Part shown: piece after piece, positions 44,395 to 53,155 of the stretch | Layout: each line of letters starts with the position of its first letter | Numbering within the stretch: the first letter of the stretch is position 1 | Source of the DNA: Leifsonia sp. ZF2019 | GTDB taxonomy: Bacteria > Actinomycetota > Actinomycetes > Actinomycetales > Microbacteriaceae | Assembly (NCBI RefSeq): GCF_019924635.1 | Contig: NZ_CP065037.1 | Coordinates: 3,038,001 to 3,102,000, forward strand | Reading direction: 5' to 3' | DNA: 64,000 nucleotides | The notes under the pieces: generated by a model | Database searches by the model: none | Told to the model about the DNA's origin: nothing | What the model saw: only the letters and a program-made list of their open reading frames with translations | Program-made: the position numbers and the translations under genes

Positions 44395-45660
44395 ATGCCG
44401 CATCCTCGCAGCCGCGACGTCTTCGGGATCCCGGGTTTTCCGGCGTACTGGGCGTCATACACGGTCTCCGGATTCGGCACCTACGTCACGACCATCGCGG
44501 TGCAGGTGCTCGTCCTCGTCGACCTCGGCGGAGACGCCGTCGATGTCGGCCTCCTCAACGCGGCTCGCTGGCTGCCCTACCTGCTGCTCGGGCTGGTCGC
44601 CGGCGCCCTGGTCGACCGGAGGCCCCGCAAGCCGGTGCTCGTGGGAGCCGATCTCGGGCGGGCCGTGCTGCTGCTCGTCATCCCGCTGCTCGCCGTCGCG
44701 GGGTGGCTCAGCCTCCCCGCCCTCCTCGTCGTCGTGGTGGCGGTCGGATCGCTGTCCCTGTTCGGCGATGCCGCCGCGCAATCGCTCGTGCCCCGGATCG
44801 TCCCCCGCGCGCAGCTGCTCGCCGCCCACGCGCGCACGGACCAGAGCGACGCCGTGGCCCAGACGGCGGGACCGGTCGTCGCCGGCGGGCTGGTGACCCT
44901 TGTCGGCGCGGCGTTCTCCATCGTCATCGACGCCGCGTCGTACCTGTTCTCCGCGATCGCGATCGGGCGAATCCGGGTGGAGGAGGCTCCCGCGGCACTC
45001 GCCGACCGGCGTCCGCTCCGGACGGAGATCGCCGAGGGGCTCCGCTGGGTCTACCGTCATCGCGTGCTCGCGCCGATGGCGATCGGCTCCCACGGCTGGT
45101 TCTTCTTCACCAGCATGCTCGGCACCGTCTTCACGCCGTTCGTCCTGATCGGCTTGCACCTGTCACCGTTCCAGCTGGGGGTCGCCCTCGCCGGAGCCGG
45201 AGTCGCCGCGCTCGTCGGCAGCACCCTCTCGCGCCGGGTCGGACTCCGCTGGGGTGCGGGACGCGCCGTCATCGTGAGCAATCTCGTCATGGTCTTCGCC
45301 TGGGCTGTCATCGCGACGGTGCCGGAGCCGGCCCCCGCCTGGTCCCTGGTCGCCCTGCTCACGATCGGGCAGGGCTTCTACGGATTCGGCCTCGGCCTGA
45401 GCAACGCGAACGAGATGGGCTATCGCCAGGCCGTCACCCCGGACCGTCTGCAGGCCCGCACGAACACCACATGGCGCTCGGCCAACCGCGGGATGATCGT
45501 CGTGGGGGCGCCCCTCGGCGGACTCCTCGCCGACGCGCTCGGGTTCCGGCCGACGCTCTGGATCGCGATCGGCGGTGTCGCCCTGGTGACCGGCTTCCTC
45601 GCGCTCAGCCCGTTCCGAACGGCACGGCATCAGCTGCCCGAGCCGGAAGCAGGAGCCTGA
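44395..45660 (+). CDS. MFS transporter (MFS_3/enterobactin-exporter-like)
   Basis: A 421-residue twelve-helix permease of the MFS_3 group, usually exporters. Helix 1 is in PAYWASYTVSGFGTYVTTIA, and LNAARWLPYLLLGLVAGALVDRRPRKPVL carries the loop 2-3 motif. AVTPDRLQARTNTTWRSANRG near residue 350 is a conserved loop of this group. GAAGGAGG lies just before the ATG. The gene is bracketed by 30-bp direct repeats (44299 and 45671), so it may be a small mobile or recombined cassette, or share a regulatory site with lepB. Confidence 0.86.
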   Translation: MPHPRSRDVFGIPGFPAYWASYTVSGFGTYVTTIAVQVLVLVDLGGDAVDVGLLNAARWLPYLLLGLVAGALVDRRPRKPVLVGADLGRAVLLLVIPLLAVAGWLSLPALLVVVVAVGSLSLFGDAAAQSLVPRIVPRAQLLAAHARTDQSDAVAQTAGPVVAGGLVTLVGAAFSIVIDAASYLFSAIAIGRIRVEEAPAALADRRPLRTEIAEGLRWVYRHRVLAPMAIGSHGWFFFTSMLGTVFTPFVLIGLHLSPFQLGVALAGAGVAALVGSTLSRRVGLRWGAGRAVIVSNLVMVFAWAVIATVPEPAPAWSLVALLTIGQGFYGFGLGLSNANEMGYRQAVTPDRLQARTNTTWRSANRGMIVVGAPLGGLLADALGFRPTLWIAIGGVALVTGFLALSPFRTARHQLPEPEAGA

Positions 45661-45670
45661 CGTGCACCGC

Positions 45671-45700
45671 CCGCGATGTCGGATGCGGCTCACAGCCTCC
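45671..45700. repeat. 30-bp direct repeat, copy 2 (before lepB)
   Basis: Second copy of the element at 44299-44328 (two differences), ending 20 bases before the lepB GTG. Its promoter-proximal position in both cases makes a shared regulatory site as likely as a recombination scar. Confidence 0.8.
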
Positions 45701-45720
45701 GCACGGTACGGTGAGGCATT

Positions 45721-46455
45721 GTGACCGACAGCACTGCCCCCACCCGCCCGCGCCGTTCCGCTCGCAAGTCGGGGTGGAAGTCGCTGCTGCGGGATGTCGT
45801 CGTCATCTTCGTGGTCGCGGTGCTCGTCTCGTTCCTGATCAAGACGTTCGTCGCGCGCTCGTTCTACATCCCGTCCGGATCGATGGAGAACACCCTCCAG
45901 ATCAACGATCGGATCATCGTCAACGAGCTGCAGCCGAAGCTGTTCCCGCTCCAGCGCGGCGACGTGGTCGTGTTCAAGGATCCGGGCGGCTGGCTGCCCG
46001 CGCCCGCACCGAGCACCGGCAACGCGCTGCAGCAGGGCGTCGGCGCGGTGCTCGACTTCGTGGGCCTGGGCGCCTCCGACAGCGACCAGCACCTCGTCAA
46101 GCGCCTCATCGGCCTCCCCGGCGACACGGTCAGCTGCTGCAACGCGCTCGGTCAGATGAGCGTGAACGGCGTGCCGCTCAAGGAGCCCTACGTGCTCCTC
46201 CCCGCCGGCGTCCAGCAGGTGTCGGGCAAGCCGTTCAACGTCACCGTGCCGGAGGGCAAGGTGTGGGTGATGGGCGACAACCGCTACAACTCTGCCGACT
46301 CCCGGTACCACATGGACGACCCGGGCGGCGGCTTCGTGCCGCTGGACGACGTCGTCGGCAAAGCCTTCGTGATCAGCTGGCCGCTGAGCCACTGGACCTG
46401 GCTGAGCGACTACCCCGAGACCTTCGCCGGAGTCGAGGACGCCGAGAAGAAATGA
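45721..46455 (+). CDS. lepB: signal peptidase I
   Basis: Membrane-bound Ser/Lys peptidase that removes signal peptides of exported proteins, 244 residues. One N-terminal helix (VVVIFVVAVLVSFLIKTFVA) is followed by catalytic Ser54 in YIPSGSMENTL and the general-base Lys near residue 127 in HLVKRLIGLPGD; GDNRYNSADSRYH is box E. Two adjacent Cys (SCCNA) are present in the extracytoplasmic domain. GTG 45721 follows TACGGT closely, so translation may be leaderless. Confidence 0.94.
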   Translation: MTDSTAPTRPRRSARKSGWKSLLRDVVVIFVVAVLVSFLIKTFVARSFYIPSGSMENTLQINDRIIVNELQPKLFPLQRGDVVVFKDPGGWLPAPAPSTGNALQQGVGAVLDFVGLGASDSDQHLVKRLIGLPGDTVSCCNALGQMSVNGVPLKEPYVLLPAGVQQVSGKPFNVTVPEGKVWVMGDNRYNSADSRYHMDDPGGGFVPLDDVVGKAFVISWPLSHWTWLSDYPETFAGVEDAEKK

Positions 46456-46465
46456 CCGCGGCCGG

Positions 46466-47407
46466 TCAGTTCTCGGCGCGGCCCCTCCGCCAGTAGCCCA
46501 TGAAGGCGACGCGGTGGCGGTCGATTCCGTGGCCGCGCACCAGGAGGCGGCGCAGCGCCTTGACCGCGGCGGACTCCCCGGCGATCCAGGCGTAGAAGCC
46601 TGCCTCGCCCTCCTCGGGCAGCTCCCACAGCACGTCGCGGTCGACGTCGACACGGTCGAGGCGCTGCCGCTCCGGTGCTGCCGCCCGGGCGACGACCTCG
46701 GGATGCTCGGCCAGCCAGCGCTCGATCGCGGGCACCAGGGCGGTGCCGGTCTCGGCGTCGCCGCGGGCCGACCAGGTGATCGTGACGCCGGGAGGTGCCA
46801 GAAGAGGCAGCGCGTCCTCGGGGGCGGGGACCTCGAGGAACACGTGGGCCGTGCAGTCCTCCGGCCGGGACTCCAGGATGGCCGCTACGGCGGGCACCGC
46901 CGTCTCGTCACCCACGATGAGGAGGTCCTTGCAGCCGCCCGGGTGCCAGTCGATGCCCATCCCCGTCGTCGTGCTGCGGGCGTCCGGCCCGACGATCACG
47001 AGCTCGTCGCCGGGGGCCGCGGCCAGCAGCCAGCGGGCCGCGGGTCCGCCGTCGCCGTGCGACACGAAGTCGATGTCCACACGGCGGTCCGCCGGGTCGG
47101 AGACGCGAACGGTGTAGGTGCGGAACGGGTTGCGCAGATGCTCGGGCAGGGCGCGCCAGCGGTCGTACCAGTCGCCCGCGGCCAGCGACTCCTCGTCGTC
47201 GAAGCCGAGGTCGGAGATGGTGCCGTCGGCGAGCGGGAACAGGAGCTTGATGCGCTGGTCCAGGCCCTCGGTGCCGAAGTGCTCGAAGTCGTCGCACGCG
47301 AAGCTGACGCGGGTGAAGTGCGGGCTGAGCGGCCGGACGGCGGACACGCGCGCCCGGTAGGGCCGGTAGGCGGGACGGTCGGTGCGGGCCGGGGCGGTGG
47401 TGGTCAC
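46466..47407 (-). CDS. siderophore-interacting protein (ferric-siderophore reductase)
   Basis: Flavin reductase of the ViuB/SIP family, 313 residues, that releases iron from imported ferric siderophores. The FAD-binding part has FRTYTVRVSDPADRRVDIDFVSHG-type residues (FRTYTVR near residue 95, then DIDFVSHGDGGPAARW) and the NAD(P) part holds LIVGDETAVPAVAAIL near residue 165 and FYAWIAGESAAVKALRR. GTG 47407 is the start. An iron box 69 bases upstream (47476-47494) indicates repression by the DtxR protein at 3.3 kb when iron is plentiful. Confidence 0.92.
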   Translation of the reverse strand: MTTTAPARTDRPAYRPYRARVSAVRPLSPHFTRVSFACDDFEHFGTEGLDQRIKLLFPLADGTISDLGFDDEESLAAGDWYDRWRALPEHLRNPFRTYTVRVSDPADRRVDIDFVSHGDGGPAARWLLAAAPGDELVIVGPDARSTTTGMGIDWHPGGCKDLLIVGDETAVPAVAAILESRPEDCTAHVFLEVPAPEDALPLLAPPGVTITWSARGDAETGTALVPAIERWLAEHPEVVARAAAPERQRLDRVDVDRDVLWELPEEGEAGFYAWIAGESAAVKALRRLLVRGHGIDRHRVAFMGYWRRGRAEN

Positions 47408-47475
47408 GCGGGCGTGCGCTCCTCTCGGGCGTCGCCGATCCCGCGCGCGACGGGACGGGGGATCGGTACAGGAAG

Positions 47476-47494
47476 TAAGGCAAGGCTACACTAA
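47476..47494. promoter_or_regulatory. iron box (DtxR/IdeR operator)
   Basis: TAAGGCAAGGCTACACTAA matches the 19-base consensus TTAGGTTAGGCTAACCTAA at 14 positions. It lies between the siderophore-interacting protein gene and the divergent YCII gene, 69 bases from the former's start. Confidence 0.75.
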
Positions 47495-47627
47495 CCAGCT
47501 CCCCGGCCGGCTGGGAGTCCCCTCCGTCCCGTCCTTCCGGCCGCGAACGCAGCGGTGCACAATGTCGACCGGGCCGTACGCCGTTCGGCCTCCGGGTGAA
47601 GGTCCCCGATCGAAAGGACACAGGACG

Positions 47628-47957
47628 ATGAAGTACATGATGTTCGTGGTCACCGACCCCGCACCGGACTCCCCGGCCGACGACTCCGACGTGGAGCTCT
47701 GGGTGGACGAGTTCGACAGCTCCGGAACGCGCCTCACCGGCGACGCGCTCGAACCACCCTCGGCCTCGCGGGTCGTCAAGGTGCGCGACGGCAGACGTTA
47801 CGTGACCGACGGCCCCTTCGCCGAGTCGAAGGAATGGATCTGCGGCTTCGACATCCTCGAGTGCGACTCGATGGAGGAGGCGGTGGAGGTCGCCGCGCGG
47901 CACCCCATGGCCCGCAACGGCAAGCTGGAGCTGCGCCCGTTCATGGTCTGGGAGTGA
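47628..47957 (+). CDS. YCII-related (DGPF) domain protein
   Basis: A 109-residue protein with the YCII/DGPF fold, found as a companion to ECF sigma factors and as small dehydratase-like proteins. MKYMMFVVTDPA at the start, YVTDGPFAESKEWICGFDIL containing the DGPF signature, and ARHPMARNGKLELRPF at the end. AAAGGA is upstream of the ATG. The last 17 bases overlap the end of the convergent response-regulator gene. The exact role is unknown. Confidence 0.85.
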   Translation: MKYMMFVVTDPAPDSPADDSDVELWVDEFDSSGTRLTGDALEPPSASRVVKVRDGRRYVTDGPFAESKEWICGFDILECDSMEEAVEVAARHPMARNGKLELRPFMVWE

Positions 47958-48600
47958 CGCGGTAGCGGTGCTCCGGGCGGCCGGTCGCGCCGTACTGCAG
48001 AGCGACCTCGGCCAGCCCCCGAGCCGCGAGCGCCGCGAGATATCGCTGCGCCGTGGCACGGGAGACCCCGACCGTCGCAGCCACGTCGGCGGCGGTCCGC
48101 TCCCCCGTGCGCAGCTCGTCGAGGACCCGTTGCTCGGTCGCAGACCGCGAACCGGCCGCGGACCCGTCTCCGGAGTGGAGGATCCGCAGCGCCCGCTCGA
48201 CCGCCTCCTGGTCGGCTCCGCGATCGTCGGTCAGGATGTTGCGGTACCGCTGGTAGGCGTCGAGTCGCTCCTCGAGCATCCGCGCGTCGAAAGGCTTGAT
48301 CAGGTAGGCGAGCGCCCCGCGTCGGAGCGCCCTGCGCACGGTCGCACCGTCCGCGGCGGCACTGATGACGAAGGTGTCGACGTCGAGCTCGGCCAGCAGA
48401 TCGAGGCCGTCGCCGTCGGGCAGGAAGACGTCGAGCAGGACGAGATCGGGAGCGTGGTCGCGGACCGCGGTCCGTGCCGCCCGCGCGGAGACGACCGGCT
48501 CCAGCGTCGTGAATCCGCGACGCCCGTCCACGAGGTCGCGGTGCAGCCCCGCGACGCGGAAGTCGTCGTCGACGACGAGCACCCGGATGTCGGTGCTCAT
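47941..48600 (-). CDS. CitB/DcuR-type response regulator
   Basis: A 219-residue regulator. The receiver domain (1-120) has DDD at 11-13, phospho-acceptor D57 in LVLLDVFLPDGDG and Lys in YLIKPFDARM. The C-terminal helix-turn-helix is TAADVAATVGVSRATAQRYLAALAARG-type (AATVGVSRATAQRYL near residue 175). ATGA overlap follows the kinase gene. With the kinase it should switch on the divergent CitMHS transporter gene, the classical arrangement for citrate or dicarboxylate sensing. Confidence 0.9.
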   Translation of the reverse strand: MSTDIRVLVVDDDFRVAGLHRDLVDGRRGFTTLEPVVSARAARTAVRDHAPDLVLLDVFLPDGDGLDLLAELDVDTFVISAAADGATVRRALRRGALAYLIKPFDARMLEERLDAYQRYRNILTDDRGADQEAVERALRILHSGDGSAAGSRSATEQRVLDELRTGERTAADVAATVGVSRATAQRYLAALAARGLAEVALQYGATGRPEHRYRVTPRP

Positions 48601-50264
48601 ACCGGACCACCCCTCTCCGCCGCGGCCGCCCGGGCCGTCGGGGCGTCGGCGACGACCGTGCCCGGCAGCCGCGCGCAGAACACTGCGCCGTGCCCGTCGC
48701 CGCCCGGGTCGACGAGCCACACGTCACCCCCGCGGCGGCGTGCCAGATCCCGGCTCAACGGGAGGCCGAACCCGCGACCGTGCACCGCGTCCTCGCCGAG
48801 GCCCTCGACGCCGGCGTCTCGGGCCGAGCTCTCCGCGACCCGTCCCACGCCGCGCCCGGAGTCGCTGACGGTCGCGAAGAGCGTGTCTCCGTCGTCGAGC
48901 AGTTCCACCTCCACCCAGCGCGGCTCCGCGCCGTCCACGGCCGCGTTGACCGCGTTGTCGACGAGGTTGCCGATCACGGCCGCGACGTCCTCCGCCTCGG
49001 CGACGGCGCCGACGACGAGCGTCTCGGGGCCGAGCGAGAGGAGCACCCCGCGCTCCGCGGCCTCCACCCCCTTCGCCCCGAGCAGCGCCTGGAGGTACGG
49101 CTCCTGGAGGCGGTCGGCGTGCTCGACCGGGAACTTCAACGGCCCGCGCGCGACCACGTCGTCGAGGAACGCGCGCGCATCCTCGGTGCGACCGGAATCG
49201 ATCAGACCGACGATGACGTGGAGGCGGTTCGCGAACTCGTGCCGCTGGGCGCGGAGCGCGTTCGTCATCGACGCCACGGCGTCGAGGCGTTCCGTGAGGG
49301 AGACGAGGTCGGTGCGGTCCCGGACGACCGCGACGGCGCCGAGGTCACGTCCGTCGCGCTCCACCCGCCGGAGGTCGACGTAGAGCACGCGGCCGCCGAC
49401 GACGACGGCCTCGCCGACCACCGGCTCGTCCGCGACCACCAGCGCGACGACCCGGGGATGCACTCCCGTCTCGGCGATCGGCAGGCCGACCGATGCGGGT
49501 GCGGCGCCGAGCAGCTCGGCGGCCCGTCCGTTGCACACGCTGACGACGCCCTCCGGGGTGACCGCGAGGACACCCTCGCCGACCCCGTCGAGCACCGCGG
49601 CGCGATCCTGGACGAGCGCGGCGAACTCCTCCGGCTGGAGCCCGAGGGTCACCCGCGTCAGCCGGCGCCGGATCAGCCAGGAGGCGCCGGCCCCGATCGC
49701 GAGCGCGCCCGCGGACGCCGCCCCGATGGCCGTAAGGAGCCCGGGCAGGCCACCGAAGACGCTCGCGCTCGCAAAGCCGACGCTCACCTCTCCGACCGGG
49801 AGCCCGTCGTCCGTCGCACGCACCGGCACCTTGGCGCGCGCCGATTCGCCCAGCGTGCCGGACTCCCACGCCACCGTCTCACGGCCGGCCATCGCGTCGG
49901 CGAAGCTCGTGCTGACCGGCTCGCCGAGCCGATCGGGGTCCGGGTGGGCGAGCCTGATGCCGTGGTCGTCGGTGATGACGACGAACAGCGCGCCCGTGCG
50001 GTCCCGCACACTCTCGGCGAGCGGCTGGAGCGGGCCGCCCGCCAGTGCGGCGGCCTCCGGAGTGCCCGGGTCCTCGCTGTAGCTCGCGACCGCGGCGCGG
50101 ATATCCGAGTCCTCGGCGACCGTGCGGGCGATCGCGAGCGCGGAGGCCTCGGCCTCCTGGCGCAGCTGGAGGACGCCCAGCCACGTGAACGCTCCCGCGC
50201 ACACGGCGACGACAGCGGAGACGGTGGCGACCTGCAGGAGGAGGACCTGGCTGGCGAACCGCAC
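48597..50264 (-). CDS. CitA/DcuS-type sensor histidine kinase
   Basis: A 555-residue carboxylate sensor kinase. Helix 1 is residues 8-35, then a periplasmic PAS/Cache sensor of about 130 residues, helix 2 (LLTAIGAASAGALAIGAGAS), a cytoplasmic PAS domain (AVLDGVGEGVLAVTPEGVV), a SPOB-type dimerisation helix with the phospho-His in LRAQRHEFANRLHVI, and HATPase_c (NLVDNAVNAAVDG, GRGFGLPLSRDL). It is coupled to the response-regulator gene and divergent from the CitMHS transporter. The ligand is probably citrate, inferred from context. Confidence 0.9.
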   Translation of the reverse strand: MRFASQVLLLQVATVSAVVAVCAGAFTWLGVLQLRQEAEASALAIARTVAEDSDIRAAVASYSEDPGTPEAAALAGGPLQPLAESVRDRTGALFVVITDDHGIRLAHPDPDRLGEPVSTSFADAMAGRETVAWESGTLGESARAKVPVRATDDGLPVGEVSVGFASASVFGGLPGLLTAIGAASAGALAIGAGASWLIRRRLTRVTLGLQPEEFAALVQDRAAVLDGVGEGVLAVTPEGVVSVCNGRAAELLGAAPASVGLPIAETGVHPRVVALVVADEPVVGEAVVVGGRVLYVDLRRVERDGRDLGAVAVVRDRTDLVSLTERLDAVASMTNALRAQRHEFANRLHVIVGLIDSGRTEDARAFLDDVVARGPLKFPVEHADRLQEPYLQALLGAKGVEAAERGVLLSLGPETLVVGAVAEAEDVAAVIGNLVDNAVNAAVDGAEPRWVEVELLDDGDTLFATVSDSGRGVGRVAESSARDAGVEGLGEDAVHGRGFGLPLSRDLARRRGGDVWLVDPGGDGHGAVFCARLPGTVVADAPTARAAAAERGGPV

Positions 50265-50327
50265 GCGGCGCCTCCCTCCCGTCTCCGTCGTCCGGACCAG
50301 CGTAGGCGGAGACGGTGTCGCCCGGCG

Positions 50328-50381
50328 AATGCGCAGAATGCGCAGAATCTTCTGATCGCGCAGATCGCCGAGGAATGCGCG
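50328..50381. promoter_or_regulatory. direct repeats in the CitMHS promoter region
   Basis: AATGCGCAG occurs twice in tandem (50328-50345), with related GATCGCGCAG at 50354 and GAATGCGCG at 50373. These are candidate sites for the CitB/DcuR-type regulator between the divergent kinase and transporter genes. Confidence 0.5.
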
Positions 50382-50451
50382 ATACCGCGACGCGGGCTCT
50401 GGCCGTCCCTACGGTGTGGGGAAGTCCATCCCACTCGACGAAGGAGTCGAC

Positions 50452-51915
50452 GTGCTCGTCATCCTCGGATTCGCCATGATCCTCGCTTTCATGGCCCTCA
50501 TCATGACCAAACGGCTGACGCCGATGGTCGCCCTCATCATCGTCCCCACCGTCTTCGGCCTGTTCGCCGGAGCGGGCCTGGGTCTCGGCGACATGATCGT
50601 CGACGCGCTCAAGGACCTCGCGCCGACGGCCGCCCTGCTCATGTTCGCGATCATGTTCTTCGGCATCATGATCGACGTCGGGCTGTTCGACCCGCTGATC
50701 CGCTTCATCGTGCGCTTCCTCGGCGACGACCCGGCGAAAGTCGTCCTGGGCACGGCCCTCCTCGCGGGAGCCGTCTCCCTCGATGGGGACGGGTCGACGA
50801 CCTTCATCATCACGACCTCCGCGATGCTCCCGATCTACCTCCGGCTGGGCATGAGCCCGGTGGTGCTCACCTGCGTCGCAGGGCTGGTCAACGGCACGCT
50901 GAACATCGTGCCCTGGGGCGGCCCGACGGCACGCGCCGCCGCCGCGCTCAAGGTCTCGCCCAGCGACATCTTCGTGCCCATGCTCCCGTCCCTCGCCGTC
51001 GGCCTGGTCGTGGCCTTCGCCCTCGTGTGGGTGCTCGGCGTCCGCGAGCGCAACCGCGTCGGCAGTCTGGCGCTCTCCGAGCCGTTCGCGACGGAGGGCG
51101 GCGGAGAGCCCCGGCGTCGATTCGGCGTCCTGCAGGGCGGCCGACTGATCCGCGGCGCCCAGGCGGCTCCGGGAGCGCGCGGCTCCGTGGACACCCGGGG
51201 CATCGTGACGGTCCGAGGAGGCGGCGCCGCCGCGACGGCCGACACGGCGACGGCGACGCTCGCGGGCACCGCGCTCGACCCGGGACGCCCCACACTGCGA
51301 CCGCGCCTGATCTGGGTCAACCTCGCCCTGACGCTCGTCGTGATGGTGCTGCTGGTGATCGACGTGCTGCCGCTGGCCTACATCTTCATGGTCGGCTCCG
51401 CCCTCGCGCTGATCGTCAACTTCCCGAAGCTCCGCGCCCAGGCTGACGAGATCGTGGCGCACGCCCCCAGCATCGTCGGGGTCGTCTCGATGGTGCTCGC
51501 GGCGGGCGTGCTGGTCGGCGTCCTCAACGGGACGGGCATGGTCACCGCGATGGCCCAGTGGGTCGTCGACATCGTGCCCGCCTCGATGGGTCCCTTCCTG
51601 GCCGTCATCACCGGCCTGCTGTCGATCCCGATGACGTTCTTCATGTCGAACGACGCGTTCTACTACGGGATCCTGCCGATCCTGTCGGAGACCGCGGCGA
51701 CATACGGGATCAGCCCGGTCGAGATGGCGCGGGCGTCGATCATCGGGCAGCCCGTCCACCTGCAGAGCCCGCTCGTGCCCGCCATTCTGCTGCTGGTCTC
51801 CCTCGCGGGCGTCAACCTCGGCGACCACCACAAGAAGGTGCTGTGGCGCGCGCTCCTGGTGTCCCTGGTCATGCTCGCGGTCGGCGTGCTGCTGGGAGCC
51901 GTGCCCTTCGGGTGA
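50452..51915 (+). CDS. CitMHS family citrate transporter
   Basis: A 487-residue citrate-metal:proton symporter of the CitMHS family with about 12 helices. LAFMALIMTKRLTPMVALII at the start, AGAVSLDGDGSTTFIITTSAML near residue 105 and NIVPWGGPTARA near residue 150 are typical, with FMSNDAFYYGILPILSE in the second half. A long cytoplasmic loop (about residues 200-280, Gly/Arg/Ala-rich) separates the two halves. GTG 50452 is chosen for its GAAGGAG five bases upstream. It probably takes up metal-citrate under control of the divergent two-component system. Confidence 0.92.
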   Translation: MLVILGFAMILAFMALIMTKRLTPMVALIIVPTVFGLFAGAGLGLGDMIVDALKDLAPTAALLMFAIMFFGIMIDVGLFDPLIRFIVRFLGDDPAKVVLGTALLAGAVSLDGDGSTTFIITTSAMLPIYLRLGMSPVVLTCVAGLVNGTLNIVPWGGPTARAAAALKVSPSDIFVPMLPSLAVGLVVAFALVWVLGVRERNRVGSLALSEPFATEGGGEPRRRFGVLQGGRLIRGAQAAPGARGSVDTRGIVTVRGGGAAATADTATATLAGTALDPGRPTLRPRLIWVNLALTLVVMVLLVIDVLPLAYIFMVGSALALIVNFPKLRAQADEIVAHAPSIVGVVSMVLAAGVLVGVLNGTGMVTAMAQWVVDIVPASMGPFLAVITGLLSIPMTFFMSNDAFYYGILPILSETAATYGISPVEMARASIIGQPVHLQSPLVPAILLLVSLAGVNLGDHHKKVLWRALLVSLVMLAVGVLLGAVPFG

Positions 51916-51926
51916 GACGACGGAGC

Positions 51927-51952
51927 GCCGGGCATCGATCGCGATGCCCGGC
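51927..51952. terminator. bidirectional terminator after CitMHS gene
   Basis: GCCGGGCATCG (51927-51937) and CGATGCCCGGC (51942-51952) are exact complements around an ATCG loop, 11 bases after the transporter stop and before the end of the convergent DUF4190 gene. Confidence 0.72.
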
Positions 51953-51983
51953 CCTCAGACTGCTCCGTGCCGCGCGGTTGCGC

Positions 51984-52886
51984 TCAGCCGCAGTAGGAGT
52001 TCAGCGTGTCGAACTGGTCGCTGAGCGTGTTGACGTCGTCCTCGAGCTGCGTCGAGTCGCGCTGGTCGGCCGGGGTCGCGATGTACGCGTCCAGATCGGC
52101 CTTGAACGTGTCGATGTCGGCGTTGAACGCGTCGACCTCCGACGACAGGTCCGGGTCGCTCAGGCTCGAGGTCGCGAGTGTGAAGGCGTCGAACGCGCTC
52201 ACCAGCGCCGCCTTCGCGGTCTCCGGGTCGTCCGCGAGGTTCGGGAGCTGCTCGTTGACCACCGGGAGCAGGCTGTCCGCCGCCGCCGTGAAGCGCGCGC
52301 AGTCCACCGTGAGGGCGATGTCGTCGGACGGCGCGCTCGGGATCGCCGTCGGCAGGTTACGCACGGCGGTGGCCACGGCCAGACCGCTCATGACCGAGAC
52401 GATGATGAGGATGGTCACGCCGACGATGGTCAGCGCGATGCTCACGTAACCGATGATGAGGCCCGCGAGGGCGAAGCCGCGACCCTTCTCGCCCGTGCGC
52501 TTGATCTGGCCGAGCGCGATGTGGCCGCAGATGATGCCGACCAGGCTGATGAAGAACGACCCGACGAACGACACGATCGCGAGCACGTTGGTGGTGCCGG
52601 AGGAGGGCGCGGGCGCCTGGTACGGCTGGTACGGCGGCACGGGGCCGCCCGCGGCGGGTGGCACGGGAGGGGCGGCGGCGTAGCCCGGCGCGGGCGCGGC
52701 GTACGCGGGGGCGTCCGGAGCGCCGGAGGCCGGAGCCGGGGTCGGAGTCGCAGGGCCGGCGGGCTGTTGCGGCTCGGTCGGGGAGCCTGCGGTGTCGCCC
52801 GGCAGGTGCGACGCGGGCGGCACGTCCGCGGGAGCCGGGGTCGGGTTCGAGGTGGGCTCGTCGGAGCCGGGAGGGGTCGTCGTCAC
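51984..52886 (-). CDS. DUF4190 domain membrane protein
   Basis: A 300-residue protein. A Pro/Ala-rich cytoplasmic region (about 1-95, with repeats such as PYQPYQAPAP) leads to a DUF4190 two-helix unit (LAIVSFVGSFFISLVGIICG, GHIALGQIKRTGEKGRGFAL, GLIIGYVSIALTIVGV). A C-terminal extracellular helical domain of about 130 residues contains Cys in VDCARF and in the terminal NSYCG, perhaps a disulphide. The GTG at 52886 is a provisional start without a clear ribosome site. Function unknown. Confidence 0.78.
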   Translation of the reverse strand: MTTTPPGSDEPTSNPTPAPADVPPASHLPGDTAGSPTEPQQPAGPATPTPAPASGAPDAPAYAAPAPGYAAAPPVPPAAGGPVPPYQPYQAPAPSSGTTNVLAIVSFVGSFFISLVGIICGHIALGQIKRTGEKGRGFALAGLIIGYVSIALTIVGVTILIIVSVMSGLAVATAVRNLPTAIPSAPSDDIALTVDCARFTAAADSLLPVVNEQLPNLADDPETAKAALVSAFDAFTLATSSLSDPDLSSEVDAFNADIDTFKADLDAYIATPADQRDSTQLEDDVNTLSDQFDTLNSYCG

Positions 52887-53155
52887 GGGAGTCTCGCTTC
52901 TGGTGAATGGGGACGAAACGTACCGCCCGGGCGACGTGGCCCCCCGGCACGGCCTTCCGAGTCTACGAGGCGAGCGGGAACTCGGCACCCTCTCGGCGGC
53001 GAGCCTCGCCCGAACCGCTCTCAACCTGGATGAATCGTGAGCGCTACCTGATGTTTGTGTCGTAGAAACCGTACAGGTGACCGAGAGCCCCCTGACGGGC
53101 TGGATACCGTGGCAGCGGCCCACATCCCGGGCCCGGAACACGAAGGGTGCACACC

